A stretch of DNA of 12,275 nt from Oscillospiraceae bacterium (GTDB lineage Bacteria > Bacillota > Clostridia > Christensenellales > Aristaeellaceae): contig JAITDK010000021.1 in the NCBI GenBank assembly GCA_031282605.1, forward strand, positions 1 to 12,275. Reading direction: 5' to 3'. This document shows, in pieces, positions 1 through 7,084 of this stretch; within the stretch, counting starts at the first letter, position 1; the number at the start of each line of letters is the position of its first letter. The notes under the pieces were generated by a model, which saw only the letters and a program-made list of their open reading frames with translations, was not told where the DNA came from and searched no databases. Made by a program: the position numbers and the translations under genes.

Positions 1-176
1 ACGATATCCAAAGCGCGGTGCGGCACGCGACCCATATCCTGCATCTGCACTGCGAACCGATTTTCTTTGGAACCGTCGATCAGTATATCGCTTCGCCGGT
101 CGGCCAGCGGTTTCTCATACCCGTTACGGCGCGCGCCGAGGACGGGACGCAGCCCACCGTTCGCGCGGTTCATTAG
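1..176 (+). CDS. Metal ABC transporter ATP-binding protein, C-terminal fragment (5' end outside window)
   Basis: The open frame enters from the left edge (first full codon at base 3) and ends at TAG 174-176, giving 58 residues. The fragment contains DIQSAVRHATHILHLHCEPI followed by FFGTVDQYIASPVGQRFL. This matches the C-terminal end of ZnuC/AdcC/MntB-type ATPases: the 'HD..AV...T.I..L' stretch after the switch histidine, then the 'FFG...E' strand. Walker A, signature and Walker B motifs lie upstream of the window, so ATPase function is inferred from this tail and from the ABC-3 permease gene that follows 53 bases later. The subunit would sit on the cytoplasmic face and drive Zn2+ or Mn2+ import. 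A further 25 residues after the conserved part are rich in Ala/Arg/Thr and look unstructured. The metal cannot be told from this fragment. Confidence 0.75.
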   Translation, partial: DIQSAVRHATHILHLHCEPIFFGTVDQYIASPVGQRFLIPVTARAEDGTQPTVRAVH

Positions 177-179
177 TTT

Positions 180-196
180 GCGTATATATATTACGC
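180..196. repeat. Short AT-centred inverted repeat between ATPase and permease genes
   Basis: Five-base arms GCGTA (180-184) and TACGC (192-196) flank the AT stretch 185-191. It lies between the ATPase stop and the permease Shine-Dalgarno. It could be a weak mRNA hairpin affecting expression within the operon, or chance. It does not resemble a Zur box that I can recognise. Confidence 0.25.
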
Positions 197-214
197 GTGT
201 AGGCCGCATGTATA

Positions 215-221
215 AAGGAGG
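215..221 (+). promoter_or_regulatory. Ribosome binding site that fixes a TTG start
   Basis: AAGGAGG lies 8 bases before TTG at 230-232. No ATG or GTG in the permease frame has a comparable site, so this near-perfect Shine-Dalgarno decides the TTG start. Confidence 0.8.
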
Positions 222-229
222 CGCTTGAT

Positions 230-1063
230 TTGTTCGCCACTCTGATCGAGATGTTCTCATACGCGTTTCTCGTCCGCGCGGTAGTGGTGGGGCTGCTCGT
301 ATCGCTGTGCGCCGCGCTGCTTGGAGTCAGTCTGGTGCTAAAGCGGTACTCGATGATAGGCGACGGTCTGTCGCACGTGGGATTCGGCTCGCTGGCCATC
401 GCGACCGCCATTCACGCGGCGCCGCTGGCGGTGTCTATCCCGATAGTAGTGCTGGCGGCGTTCCTGCTTCTGCGGATCAGCGCGTCCAGCAAGATAAAGG
501 GAGACGCGGCTATAGCCCTGCTCTCCACCAGCGCGCTGGCCATCGGGGTAGTCATCATATCCCTGACGACCGGCATGAATACGGACGTGTGCAACTACCT
601 GTTCGGCAGCATTCTGGCGATGAACCGCTCGGACGTGTATCTAAGCGTAGCGCTGGCGGCCGTGGTGCTGACGCTATTCGTACTGTTCTACCACAAAATA
701 CTGGCGGTGACGTTCGACGAGTCGTTCGCGCGCGCGACCGGTGTGCCCGCCGGGGCTTACAACATGCTTATAGCAATGCTCACGGCGCTGACGATCACGC
801 TGGGCATGCGCATGATGGGCGCGCTGCTGATCTCCAGCCTGATAGTGTTCCCCGCGCTGACGGGCATGAGGTTGTGTAAGTCGTTCAAGTCCGTGACGAT
901 ATGCGCGGCGATAACGTCGGCGGTGTGCTTCTTCCTGGGCGTGGTCGGATCATACCTGTACGCGACGCCGACGGGCGCGAGTGTAGTATTGGTGAATATC
1001 GCGCTGTTCGTGATATTCTGCGGTATCAGCGTTTATCAAACAAAAAGGAGGGCAATGGCATGA
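230..1063 (+). CDS. Zinc/manganese-type ABC transporter permease (ABC-3 family)
   Basis: This 277-residue, strongly hydrophobic protein has the usual length and layout of ZnuB/AdcB/MntC-type permeases. It has about eight or nine membrane segments, beginning with FSYAFLVRAVVVGLLVSLCA near residues 9-28. Family-typical stretches are LGVSLVLKRYSMIGDGLSHV (about 32-51, the conserved 'vlrr.slig..lsH' segment) and 'DESFARATGVPAG' before the late segments, where the 'GA..yn....l.al....g.r..G.lL.....v.Pa' pattern carries the ATPase-coupling region. It should form a dimer in the membrane and pass Zn2+ or Mn2+ delivered by a lipoprotein binding subunit that is not in the window. It follows the ATPase in the same operon, and its TGA overlaps the ATG of the next gene (ATGA at 1060-1063), implying translational coupling. 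Metal specificity is inferred only at family level. Confidence 0.9.
   Translation: MFATLIEMFSYAFLVRAVVVGLLVSLCAALLGVSLVLKRYSMIGDGLSHVGFGSLAIATAIHAAPLAVSIPIVVLAAFLLLRISASSKIKGDAAIALLSTSALAIGVVIISLTTGMNTDVCNYLFGSILAMNRSDVYLSVALAAVVLTLFVLFYHKILAVTFDESFARATGVPAGAYNMLIAMLTALTITLGMRMMGALLISSLIVFPALTGMRLCKSFKSVTICAAITSAVCFFLGVVGSYLYATPTGASVVLVNIALFVIFCGISVYQTKRRAMA
1045..1052 (+). promoter_or_regulatory. Ribosome binding site for the Cys-Cys lipoprotein gene
   Basis: AAGGAGGG lies inside the last codons of the permease gene, 7 bases before ATG 1060-1062. It fixes the lipoprotein start there rather than at the upstream in-frame ATG at 901, and places a lipobox signal peptide at the N-terminus. Confidence 0.8.
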
Positions 1064-1545
1064 GGCGTTTCACGAGGTATTTGACATGGGTCGCGGCGAT
1101 GGCGGCGCTTATCGTCATCATGAGCGGATGCGCCGCGCAACCGTCGTCCGTCACGACCGAAGAAGCGGGAACGGATTCCTCCGAACTAATCGAGATCAAG
1201 GAGAAGATGTTCATCGCGCAGACCAACGACATCTACGCGAACGCGCAGGATTATTTGGGCAAGACGATCCGATACGAGGGTCTGTTCGATCAATCGGAGG
1301 GCATAGTCGCGGGTACGCACGTGACGTATAGCATGGTGATCCGCTATGGTCCCGGTTGCTGCGGCAACGATGGAAACGTGGGTTTCGAGGTGGATTGGAA
1401 TAAACCATACCCCAATATTAATGATTGGGTGGAGGCGACCGGGGTGCTTGAGGAGTATGACGAGGAGGGCGCGACCTATCTTCGGCTGCGCCTGACGAGC
1501 CTGAACGTGCTGCCGACACGTGGAACGGATACTGTTGTGCAATAG
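1060..1545 (+). CDS. Small lipoprotein with Cys-Cys motif, DUF1980/TIGR03943-C-terminus-like, linked to the metal importer
   Basis: The start at 1060 gives 161 residues: a basic N-terminus (MRRFTR), a hydrophobic core, and a lipobox ending IMSG-C24, so it should be lipid-anchored outside the membrane. After a polar linker, residues 58-152 form a compact domain: 'YLGKTIRYEGLF' (65-76), 'TYSMVIRYGPGCCGNDGNVGFEVDW' spread over 89-113 with C100-C101, then 'NDWVEATGVLEEYDEEG' (121-137) and a final strand. The order 'G..I...G', 'R.....CC', 'G..v.....W..v.G' resembles the C-terminal domain of the DUF1980/TIGR03943 family (YcgQ of Bacillus, a Zur-regulated neighbour of a permease). I make this assignment from memory of the pattern. 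Unlike YcgQ it has no N-terminal membrane domain. The adjacent cysteines could bind metal or form a disulfide. Linkage to the permease by a 4-base overlap supports a role in metal handling, which is inference. Confidence 0.65.
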   Translation: MRRFTRYLTWVAAMAALIVIMSGCAAQPSSVTTEEAGTDSSELIEIKEKMFIAQTNDIYANAQDYLGKTIRYEGLFDQSEGIVAGTHVTYSMVIRYGPGCCGNDGNVGFEVDWNKPYPNINDWVEATGVLEEYDEEGATYLRLRLTSLNVLPTRGTDTVVQ

Positions 1546-1576
1546 CCGCGCCATACGGGGAAGCAGATCAACAAGT

Positions 1577-1604
1577 GGCCGCCCGGAGACGGGCGGCTTC
1601 TTTG
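1577..1604 (+). terminator. Intrinsic terminator of the metal importer operon
   Basis: A perfect 8-bp GC stem (1578-1585 with 1590-1597) closed by a GAGA tetraloop is followed by TTCTTT. It lies 32 bases after the lipoprotein stop. It separates the importer operon from the 1857 gene, which has its own promoter. Confidence 0.85.
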
Positions 1605-1684
1605 ATTCGATTGGGGCGATGCGGCGGGTCTCCCTTGATCGCCGCGGCCGAGGAGGGACTGATCTGGCGGTGCATCAAACATAA

Positions 1685-1703
1685 CGCGGGGTCAAACCCC
1701 GCG
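1685..1703. repeat. Perfect 8-bp hairpin in the intergenic gap
   Basis: CGCGGGGT (1685-1692) and ACCCCGCG (1696-1703) pair perfectly around a CAA loop. No T-run follows on the + strand. On the - strand the stem is followed by TTATGTTTG, so it could be a weak terminator for leftward transcripts or a repetitive palindromic element. No second copy is in the window. The rest of 1605-1750 shows no gene I can support. Confidence 0.5.
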
Positions 1704-1750
1704 CCGTGTCAAACAGCATGCGACGCCGATCCCAGCCCCGCTATTATTTA

Positions 1751-1765
1751 TGGTATTTCATACCA
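1751..1765. promoter_or_regulatory. Candidate operator palindrome upstream of the 1781 promoter
   Basis: TGGTAT-TTC-ATACCA is a perfect 6+3+6 palindrome ending 15 bases before the -35 box. The size and symmetry suit a dimeric regulator, and the position suits an activator or an upstream operator. No regulator gene is nearby, so the binding partner is unknown. Confidence 0.4.
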
Positions 1766-1780
1766 CACCCTCGCTCCGCA

Positions 1781-1810
1781 TTGACATCGGGCTGTCGAAT
1801 CCGGTAAAAT
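1781..1810 (+). promoter_or_regulatory. Sigma-A-type promoter for the repeat-protein/ApbE unit
   Basis: A consensus TTGACA (1781-1786) is followed, after 18 bases, by TAAAAT (1805-1810). The start point would be near 1817, giving a leader of about 40 bases that ends in the GGAGGG Shine-Dalgarno at 1845-1850, 6 bases before ATG 1857. This makes 1857 the first gene of a new transcription unit. Confidence 0.7.
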
Positions 1811-1856
1811 ATAGCTTGGTACCGTATGCCCTATCGGCGATATCGGAGGGTGTAGG

Positions 1857-4718
1857 ATGAAGGTTGATCTTACCTGCCCGCTGGAACTGTGGGAATACCG
1901 GCTTCCCACCAAGGAAAACCCCGAATGCGTTCTTATGCTGTTCAACCTGGAGAACCGCGCGATCTCCAGTATGCAGATATCCCTTACCGCGCTGAACGCG
2001 GACGGAGATCCGTTGTCAAACCATACTGAACGGCCCATGGCCTTGAATGCGCAGGGCAAGCAAAGCTTTGAGCTGCGCTTCGCTATGGCTGAAGGCGAGG
2101 AGATGGACTCGCTCTCGCTGCTGTTTGAGAAGGTGTGGTTCGAGGACGGCACGGTCTGGAGGCGCGCCTCGTCCGCGCAGCTGACCGAATACGTCCCCAA
2201 CGAGTTAGAGACCGGGCGCGAGCTGGAGAACCTGCGCTATGTCGCCGGACCGGACGCCGTCGGCTACCCTCACGATCAGGGCAAGGTATGGATGTGCGTG
2301 TGCGGTCGCGCCAACGCCGAGGACGAGGATACCTGCCGCCGCTGCGGACGCAGCCGCGAGTATATATTCCTGAACGACACCCCCTCCGCCGTAAAGGACT
2401 CGATCGCCGCGCGCGAGCGGGAGCTGGGTCAGAAGGGGCAAAAGGCGCTGGAGGAATCCTCAAGGCAGGAATTGCTCAAGCAGGTGGCTATGCGCCGCCG
2501 CGTTTCGTCGCACAAACGCCGCTGGGTCGGCGCGGCGATAACATCGGCGATGATCGTCGCGCTGTATTTCGCGATGGTACTGCTCCTTCCCGAGATCACA
2601 TACGCCAGAGCCTCCCAAGCGCTCTCCGACGGCAATCCGCTCACGGCCAAGGAGATGTTCGTGTCGCTGCTGGATTACCGCGACGCGCAGGAGCAGGCGC
2701 TGCAGTGCGACTACATATACGCGGGACAGCTGCTGGCCAAGGGCGGCATGGATGGCATCACCCAGGCGCAAGAGTTATTCGAGGCGCTGGGCGGATACAA
2801 AGACTCTCAGTCCCGCGTGAACGAGGCGCGGTACGGCAAAGCCGCGCTGCTCCTGCAGTACAGCGAGTTTGAAAGCGCGGGCGAGCTGTTCGCGGCGCTT
2901 GGAAGCTACCTGGACTCGGAGGAGCAGTATCGCGTTTCAGCCTATAGACTGGCCAAGCGTATGATGACCGCGCAGCAGTATGACGCCGCGGCCGAGAGAT
3001 TCGCCCAACTGGGCGATTACGAAGACTCGGCTGAATTGGCCAGGCAATGTATCTACCGATCGGCCACCAGCGCGATGGCGGCGTCGCGGTTCGACGAAGC
3101 CGCCGAGCTGTACGCAAGCGTCTCGGATTATCAGGATGCGGAGGCGCGGGCGCAGGAGGCGCAGTATTCGGCGGGCAACGTCAGCATGGCCGCGAAGGAT
3201 TACGCGGCCGCGCGCCGCTATTATAAGCAGTTGGGCGAATACCGCGACGCTATAGGCAAGTGGAAGGAAGCGACATACGCCGCCGCCGCCGAGCAGCGCG
3301 ATCTCGCCCATTACGCGGAAGCGCTGGCGCTGTTCATAGAGATCAAGGATTATCAGGATTCGTCGGATCAGATACTCGCTTGCTCGTATGAACCGGCGCG
3401 CGCGTTCATGGCGTCCGGAGAGTATGAACAGGCCGCGCAGTTGCTGGCCGCGATGCCCGACTACAAGGATTCGTCGGATTTATTGAACCAGTGCAGCTAC
3501 CTGCCCGCGATGGACGCGTTCAGCGCGGAGAAATGGGAGACGGCGATAGCGCTGTTCGACAAGATCCCTGATTACAAGGATTCCAAGGCGAAAGCGAACA
3601 CGGCTCGATATAACCTGGCGTCCGACCTATTCGTATCGGGCGAGCAGGTATTGGCCGCCGAGGCGTTCGAGGCGCTGGGCGGCTTCGAGGACTCCAAGAC
3701 CCGCGCGCAGTCTATCCGGTATTCAATCGCGGCCGACAGTTATATCAGCGGCGACTACGCCGTCGCACAGGCGGGATTCGCCGCGCTGGGCGATTACAGT
3801 GACGCCGCCTCTCGCGCGAAGGACTGCGCGTACGAATTAGCCACTGATATAAAGAATTCCGGCGATCTCGAGGGCGCTTACGAGGCGTTTGCGGCTATCA
3901 AGGACTATCCGAAGGCCGCGGAAGCGGCCAGCGCGTGTCTGTATTCAATGGCCTCAAACGCGCTCGGCGTGGGAGACCTGTCGTACGCGGCTGAATTGTT
4001 CCAGAAAGCGGGCAATTATCAGGACGCGAAGGAGCGTCACGATCAGGCGGTTTACGACGAAGCCGTGCGGTGGATGGAACAGATGGACTACCAGCGCGCG
4101 GGCGATCTGTTCGACAGCGTCGCGGCGTTTTCGGACGCGAAGACAAAAAGCGCGGAATGCTACGACCTGTGGCTGGCGGATCGGCTGGATGAGGCTCGGA
4201 CGCTGGCAAACGCCGGGCAATTGCAGGAGACCATCGATCTGCTGGAGAATCTGCCAATCGACAGCCTGCCAGCGTCGTACGCCGAGATACGCGCGATATA
4301 TGAAAACGCCAACCTGGCCATGGCCGATCGCCTGATAGAACAGGGCAAGCAGCTGGATGCGTGGGCTTATCTGACTCACGCGGGCGATTCCGCGGACGCT
4401 AAGCGGCTGCGCGAACGCAGGATATACCAGATACTGGGCGAGTGGATCACGACGAAGGCCGAGCGGTACGCGTTCTCGGCCGACGGAACCGCGGTGATCG
4501 CCGACGCGGACGGCTTCTACTTCAATGTAATAAACTACGGGCTGCTGACGGGGGCAAGTCCTGACGACATGGCGCAGACATTCAGGATACTGAACTATAC
4601 GGCGAAGACGCTATCGCTCCAGGACAAGGACGGCAAGACGATACGTCTGACGCGCGCTGAAACGGCGGCGGCCAGCGCGGACGATATGGACGGCGAGGAT
4701 GAAGCGGAGTTGGAGTAG
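1857..4718 (+). CDS. Membrane-anchored zinc-ribbon protein with fourteen 37-residue TPR-like DYxDS repeats
   Basis: This 953-residue protein has five parts. Residues 1-115 form a beta-rich domain of unknown function. Residues 145-163 form a RanBP2-like zinc ribbon, W145-x-C147-x-C149-G-x2-N153-x6-C160-x2-C163-G. A basic stretch (RRRVSSHKRR, 213-222) precedes one membrane helix at about 223-245, so by the positive-inside rule the ribbon is cytoplasmic and the rest is outside. Fourteen helix-pair repeats run from Y274 to about 794. The tail (855-935, 'GEW', 'YAFSADGTAVI', 'LSLQDKDGKTIRLTR') looks like a small lipocalin-type beta barrel, followed by an acidic end. Such repeats usually bind proteins or peptides, so an envelope scaffold or sensor joining outside to inside is my inference. 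I cannot name the function. The 3' end overlaps the ApbE gene by 20 bases, suggesting coupled translation. The start is set by GGAGGG 6 bases upstream. Confidence 0.8.
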   Translation: MKVDLTCPLELWEYRLPTKENPECVLMLFNLENRAISSMQISLTALNADGDPLSNHTERPMALNAQGKQSFELRFAMAEGEEMDSLSLLFEKVWFEDGTVWRRASSAQLTEYVPNELETGRELENLRYVAGPDAVGYPHDQGKVWMCVCGRANAEDEDTCRRCGRSREYIFLNDTPSAVKDSIAARERELGQKGQKALEESSRQELLKQVAMRRRVSSHKRRWVGAAITSAMIVALYFAMVLLLPEITYARASQALSDGNPLTAKEMFVSLLDYRDAQEQALQCDYIYAGQLLAKGGMDGITQAQELFEALGGYKDSQSRVNEARYGKAALLLQYSEFESAGELFAALGSYLDSEEQYRVSAYRLAKRMMTAQQYDAAAERFAQLGDYEDSAELARQCIYRSATSAMAASRFDEAAELYASVSDYQDAEARAQEAQYSAGNVSMAAKDYAAARRYYKQLGEYRDAIGKWKEATYAAAAEQRDLAHYAEALALFIEIKDYQDSSDQILACSYEPARAFMASGEYEQAAQLLAAMPDYKDSSDLLNQCSYLPAMDAFSAEKWETAIALFDKIPDYKDSKAKANTARYNLASDLFVSGEQVLAAEAFEALGGFEDSKTRAQSIRYSIAADSYISGDYAVAQAGFAALGDYSDAASRAKDCAYELATDIKNSGDLEGAYEAFAAIKDYPKAAEAASACLYSMASNALGVGDLSYAAELFQKAGNYQDAKERHDQAVYDEAVRWMEQMDYQRAGDLFDSVAAFSDAKTKSAECYDLWLADRLDEARTLANAGQLQETIDLLENLPIDSLPASYAEIRAIYENANLAMADRLIEQGKQLDAWAYLTHAGDSADAKRLRERRIYQILGEWITTKAERYAFSADGTAVIADADGFYFNVINYGLLTGASPDDMAQTFRILNYTAKTLSLQDKDGKTIRLTRAETAAASADDMDGEDEAELE
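2676..4238 (+). repeat. Coding repeat array: fourteen units, 37-residue (111-bp) period
   Basis: The anchor aromatic of each unit falls at residues 274, 314, 351, 388, 425, 462, 499, 536, 573, 610, 647, 684, 721 and 758. The first step is 40, owing to a three-residue Gly-Gly-containing insertion; all twelve later steps are exactly 37. Counting the anchor as position 1, conserved positions are aromatic 1, Asp 3, Ser/Ala 4, Ala/Cys 11, Tyr 13, Ala/Gly 16, aromatic 25, Ala 28, Phe/Leu 32, Leu/Ile 35, Gly/Pro 36 and Asp/Gly 37. Unit 12 (from Y684) has lost the Asp (PKA), and the last unit degenerates after residue 770. DNA identity between most units is low, so these are old repeats rather than a recent expansion. 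Adjacent units near 3355 and 3466 share a longer identical stretch. Confidence 0.85.
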
Positions 4719-5703
4719 CGCGCCAATACTGTTAGCCGCGCTGGTTTTACTGTCGTCATGCGCGCCGCAAACCGTGACTGTTACCGCCGCGGCGTTCGAC
4801 TTTATGGATACGGTGTCGGTCGTCACGCTGTACGAACGCGACGCGGACGCGGCGGAGAAGGTTTTCGAAGCGTGCCGCGCGCTGGACGACTTAGTCGATA
4901 TGCGCGACCCGTCGAGCGAGATTGCGCGGTTGAACGCGTCAAACGGCGAACGCACGGTTATCTCTCCGGATACGGAAGCGTTACTGCGCGCGGGTGTGGA
5001 CGCGGCTCGCGTCAGCGACGGCTTGTTCGACGTAACGATAGGCTCGGTTAGCGCGCTTTGGGATTTCGTGAACGGCGTCGCGCCCGATGAATCGACGCTG
5101 GCCGACGCCCTGTCACGCGTCGGAATCGGCAATCTGACCGTCGGCGACGGGTACGCGTCAATAATCAACGGCGGCATTGCCGATCTGGGCGGATTGACCA
5201 AGGGTTACGCGCTGGACGTAGTGGATGAACTGCTGGCCGAGCAGGGCGTCGCGAACGCGCTGGTCAATCTGGGCGGCAGCGTGCTGGCTATCGGTTCGCG
5301 CCCAGACGGTAAACAGTGGCGCGCCGGGATACAAAAGCCTTTCGGAGACGCCGACGATCTGCTGGGCGTCATAACGGGTGATAGCATCAAGATCGTTACG
5401 GCGGGTTTGTATCAGCGTTCCTTCGAGAATGACGGGCGGCTGTACCACCACATACTGGATCCGCGCACGGGTACGCCCGTGGAAACCGACGTATGGAGCG
5501 CGACAATTATCGCGGACAGCGGCGTATGGGCGGACGCGTATTCGACCATGTGCGTGCTGTTCGGCTCGGCGCGCGCGCTGGATTTCGTCAACGCGCTGGA
5601 TGATGTCGAATGCGTACTCGCGCTGTCCGACGGCTCGACGCTGATCAGCGACGGAATCGCTTCCGGCGAGGCGGGGATTGCGTTCGCCGCGAGTGCGGAA
5701 TAA
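4699..5703 (+). CDS. apbE: FAD:protein FMN transferase lipoprotein (ApbE family)
   Basis: At 334 residues it is the usual ApbE length. ApbE moves FMN from FAD onto a Ser/Thr of exported partners such as Rnf/Nqr subunits or FMN-binding-domain proteins, outside the membrane. A signal peptide ends in the lipobox LLSS-C21. Family landmarks are all present: FMDT (35-38), GLFDVTIG (108-115), DLGGLTKGYALD (162-173, the flavin-binding loop), NLGGSVLAIG (190-199), HHILDPRTG (250-258), and the Mg-site segment with D279 and T283 in 'ADAYSTM'. The ATG at 4699 lies inside the previous gene, with a purine-rich GGCGAGG directly before it. The short spacing suggests translation by coupling to the 1857 gene. 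No flavinylation target or Rnf/Nqr gene is in the window, so its partner is unknown. Confidence 0.9.
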   Translation: MKRSWSSAPILLAALVLLSSCAPQTVTVTAAAFDFMDTVSVVTLYERDADAAEKVFEACRALDDLVDMRDPSSEIARLNASNGERTVISPDTEALLRAGVDAARVSDGLFDVTIGSVSALWDFVNGVAPDESTLADALSRVGIGNLTVGDGYASIINGGIADLGGLTKGYALDVVDELLAEQGVANALVNLGGSVLAIGSRPDGKQWRAGIQKPFGDADDLLGVITGDSIKIVTAGLYQRSFENDGRLYHHILDPRTGTPVETDVWSATIIADSGVWADAYSTMCVLFGSARALDFVNALDDVECVLALSDGSTLISDGIASGEAGIAFAASAE

Positions 5704-5718
5704 ACGCGCCCCCATCAC

Positions 5719-5740
5719 CGCCCGCGTCGGGCGACCCTTT
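5719..5740 (+). terminator. Weak candidate terminator after apbE
   Basis: A 6-bp GC stem (CGCCCG 5719-5724 with CGGGCG 5728-5733) with a three-base loop is followed by ACCCTTT. The T-run is poor and starts four bases after the stem, so termination would be partial. If real, the downstream genes need their own promoter. I see only a TATACT at 5748-5753, with no convincing -35 box. Confidence 0.4.
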
Positions 5741-5762
5741 ATCCATTTATACTTGGTGATAT

Positions 5763-7064
5763 ATGCAAGAAACCGCAGATCAATTGACGCCGCCGCAAAG
5801 CGGGACGGCGCGTGAACACCCCGCGTGGGTGTGGCTGGGCTTCGCGGCGACGCTGGCGTTCGTAGTGACGGCGGCGGTTTGTAATCGTGCGCAGTTATTC
5901 ACCGTTAGCAGCTATGACTCATATGCGCTGCAGGCCAAGGCCTGGCGCGAGGGTTTGATGCATCTGCCGGGGAATCTGGCGCACTTGGAATTGGCGATAT
6001 TCGACGGCGAGTATTATGTCAGCTTTCCGCCCGTGCCGACGATACCGATCTGGCTGCTGCAGTGGATCATGCCGGGCGGCGTGCCGAGCGGGTTGCTTAC
6101 GGTCGCGTACCTGCTGCTGTGTTATCCGCTGTCATACTTGATTGGCAGGCGCTATATCGGCGCGCGCGGTTCGGCGATGCTCGCGGCCACCACGATAGTC
6201 GGCGGGAGTTTTCTCGACGTGGCCGTGTCGGGGAGCGCCTTTTCGGGCGGGGTGTGGTATCAGGCTCAGGCGTTGAGTCTGCTGCTGACGCTGTGCGCGT
6301 TCTATGGCGTGCCGCACCCGCGAAGGGCATGGCGTTTCGCCGGGTGGCTGTCCATAGCGCTGGCGGTAGGATGCCGCCCGTTCCAGGGGGTATACATACC
6401 AGTGTTGGTATGGATGCAGCGGAACGAGTATCTCGCCGCAAGTTATGAGGGCGACGCGGACGGAATCGGCGCGAGGCATGTCGATCTGGCGCGAAGGATG
6501 CGATGGTTCGTGCGGGACGTGCTGCCATACTGGATTGCGCCGATGTTCGTCGCCGCCGCGATGGGATGGTATAATTGGGCGCGGTTTGGTTCGCCGCTGG
6601 AGTTCGGGCACAATTACCTGCCGGAGTTCACGCGGCCAGGACAGGCGCAGTTCGCGCTTAGTCATATCGCGGCGAACATATTCCGCATACTGCGTCCGCC
6701 GTTCGGCGCGTATTCGACGGAAATGGCGGACGTGGCGTTTCCGCTGTGGATGGGATTCGCCGTGTACCTGACGCAGCCGCTGCTGACGGATGCATCGGCC
6801 TCGTTGCTGCGCCGCAACCCCGATACCGGCGACTGGGTATTCCTGTGCGCGCTGATCGTTCACTTTTTATTATTGTTGTCGCACCGCACGTTTGGAGGCT
6901 GGCAGTACGGCACTAGATATGTATGCGATATGCTGCCGGGGTTGCTGGCGGTTCGTCTGCGGAACCGTCGTGATCCAGGACTGTGGGAATGCACGTTCCT
7001 GCTGATTCTCGCGGCGGGCAACCTGGCGGGGACGATAGCGTTCCACGCGCTCAGCGGGATGTAA
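5763..7064 (+). CDS. Multipass membrane protein, GT-C glycosyltransferase-like
   Basis: This 433-residue protein has about nine or ten hydrophobic segments (for example 22-40, 109-127, 137-150, 166-181, 191-204, 254-268, 322-337, 357-372, 408-425). Short motifs recur in lipid-phosphate-sugar-dependent GT-C enzymes: an outside acidic loop after the first segment (SSYDSYALQAKAW, 49-61), FDGEYYVSFPP (80-90), the 'YNWARFGSPLEFGHNYL' type segment (270-286), and FGGWQYGTRYVCDMLP (377-392). A role in transferring a sugar from a polyprenyl-phosphate donor to an envelope glycan or protein is inferred from these. Donor and acceptor cannot be read. It stands 20 bases before the GpsA-like gene, so it probably shares its transcript, although its link to sugar catabolism is unclear. 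The Shine-Dalgarno (TTGGTGAT) is weak and the start is less certain than its neighbours'. Confidence 0.6.
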   Translation: MQETADQLTPPQSGTAREHPAWVWLGFAATLAFVVTAAVCNRAQLFTVSSYDSYALQAKAWREGLMHLPGNLAHLELAIFDGEYYVSFPPVPTIPIWLLQWIMPGGVPSGLLTVAYLLLCYPLSYLIGRRYIGARGSAMLAATTIVGGSFLDVAVSGSAFSGGVWYQAQALSLLLTLCAFYGVPHPRRAWRFAGWLSIALAVGCRPFQGVYIPVLVWMQRNEYLAASYEGDADGIGARHVDLARRMRWFVRDVLPYWIAPMFVAAAMGWYNWARFGSPLEFGHNYLPEFTRPGQAQFALSHIAANIFRILRPPFGAYSTEMADVAFPLWMGFAVYLTQPLLTDASASLLRRNPDTGDWVFLCALIVHFLLLLSHRTFGGWQYGTRYVCDMLPGLLAVRLRNRRDPGLWECTFLLILAAGNLAGTIAFHALSGM

Positions 7065-7084
7065 CGCTTATTGGAGGATAATCG

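Noticed and set aside
901..1059. N-terminal extension of the Cys-Cys lipoprotein frame back to ATG 901
   Set aside because: It lies entirely inside the permease gene, has no ribosome binding site and would bury the lipobox signal peptide. The ATG at 1060 with AAGGAGGG is far better.
1575..1784. Open frame of 69 codons in the gap before the repeat-protein gene
   Set aside because: It runs through the terminator stem, the hairpin and the palindrome, has no ribosome binding site, and its translation has no protein-like pattern.
1748..2200. Minus-strand 150-codon frame, and similar long minus-strand frames across the window
   Set aside because: They mirror real genes in GC-rich DNA, lack ribosome binding sites, and give low-complexity Arg/Ala/Pro translations.
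2676..4238. Regular 111-bp periodicity as a CRISPR or DNA satellite
   Set aside because: The period is held at protein level with diverged DNA and an intact frame. There are no identical short repeats with unique spacers.
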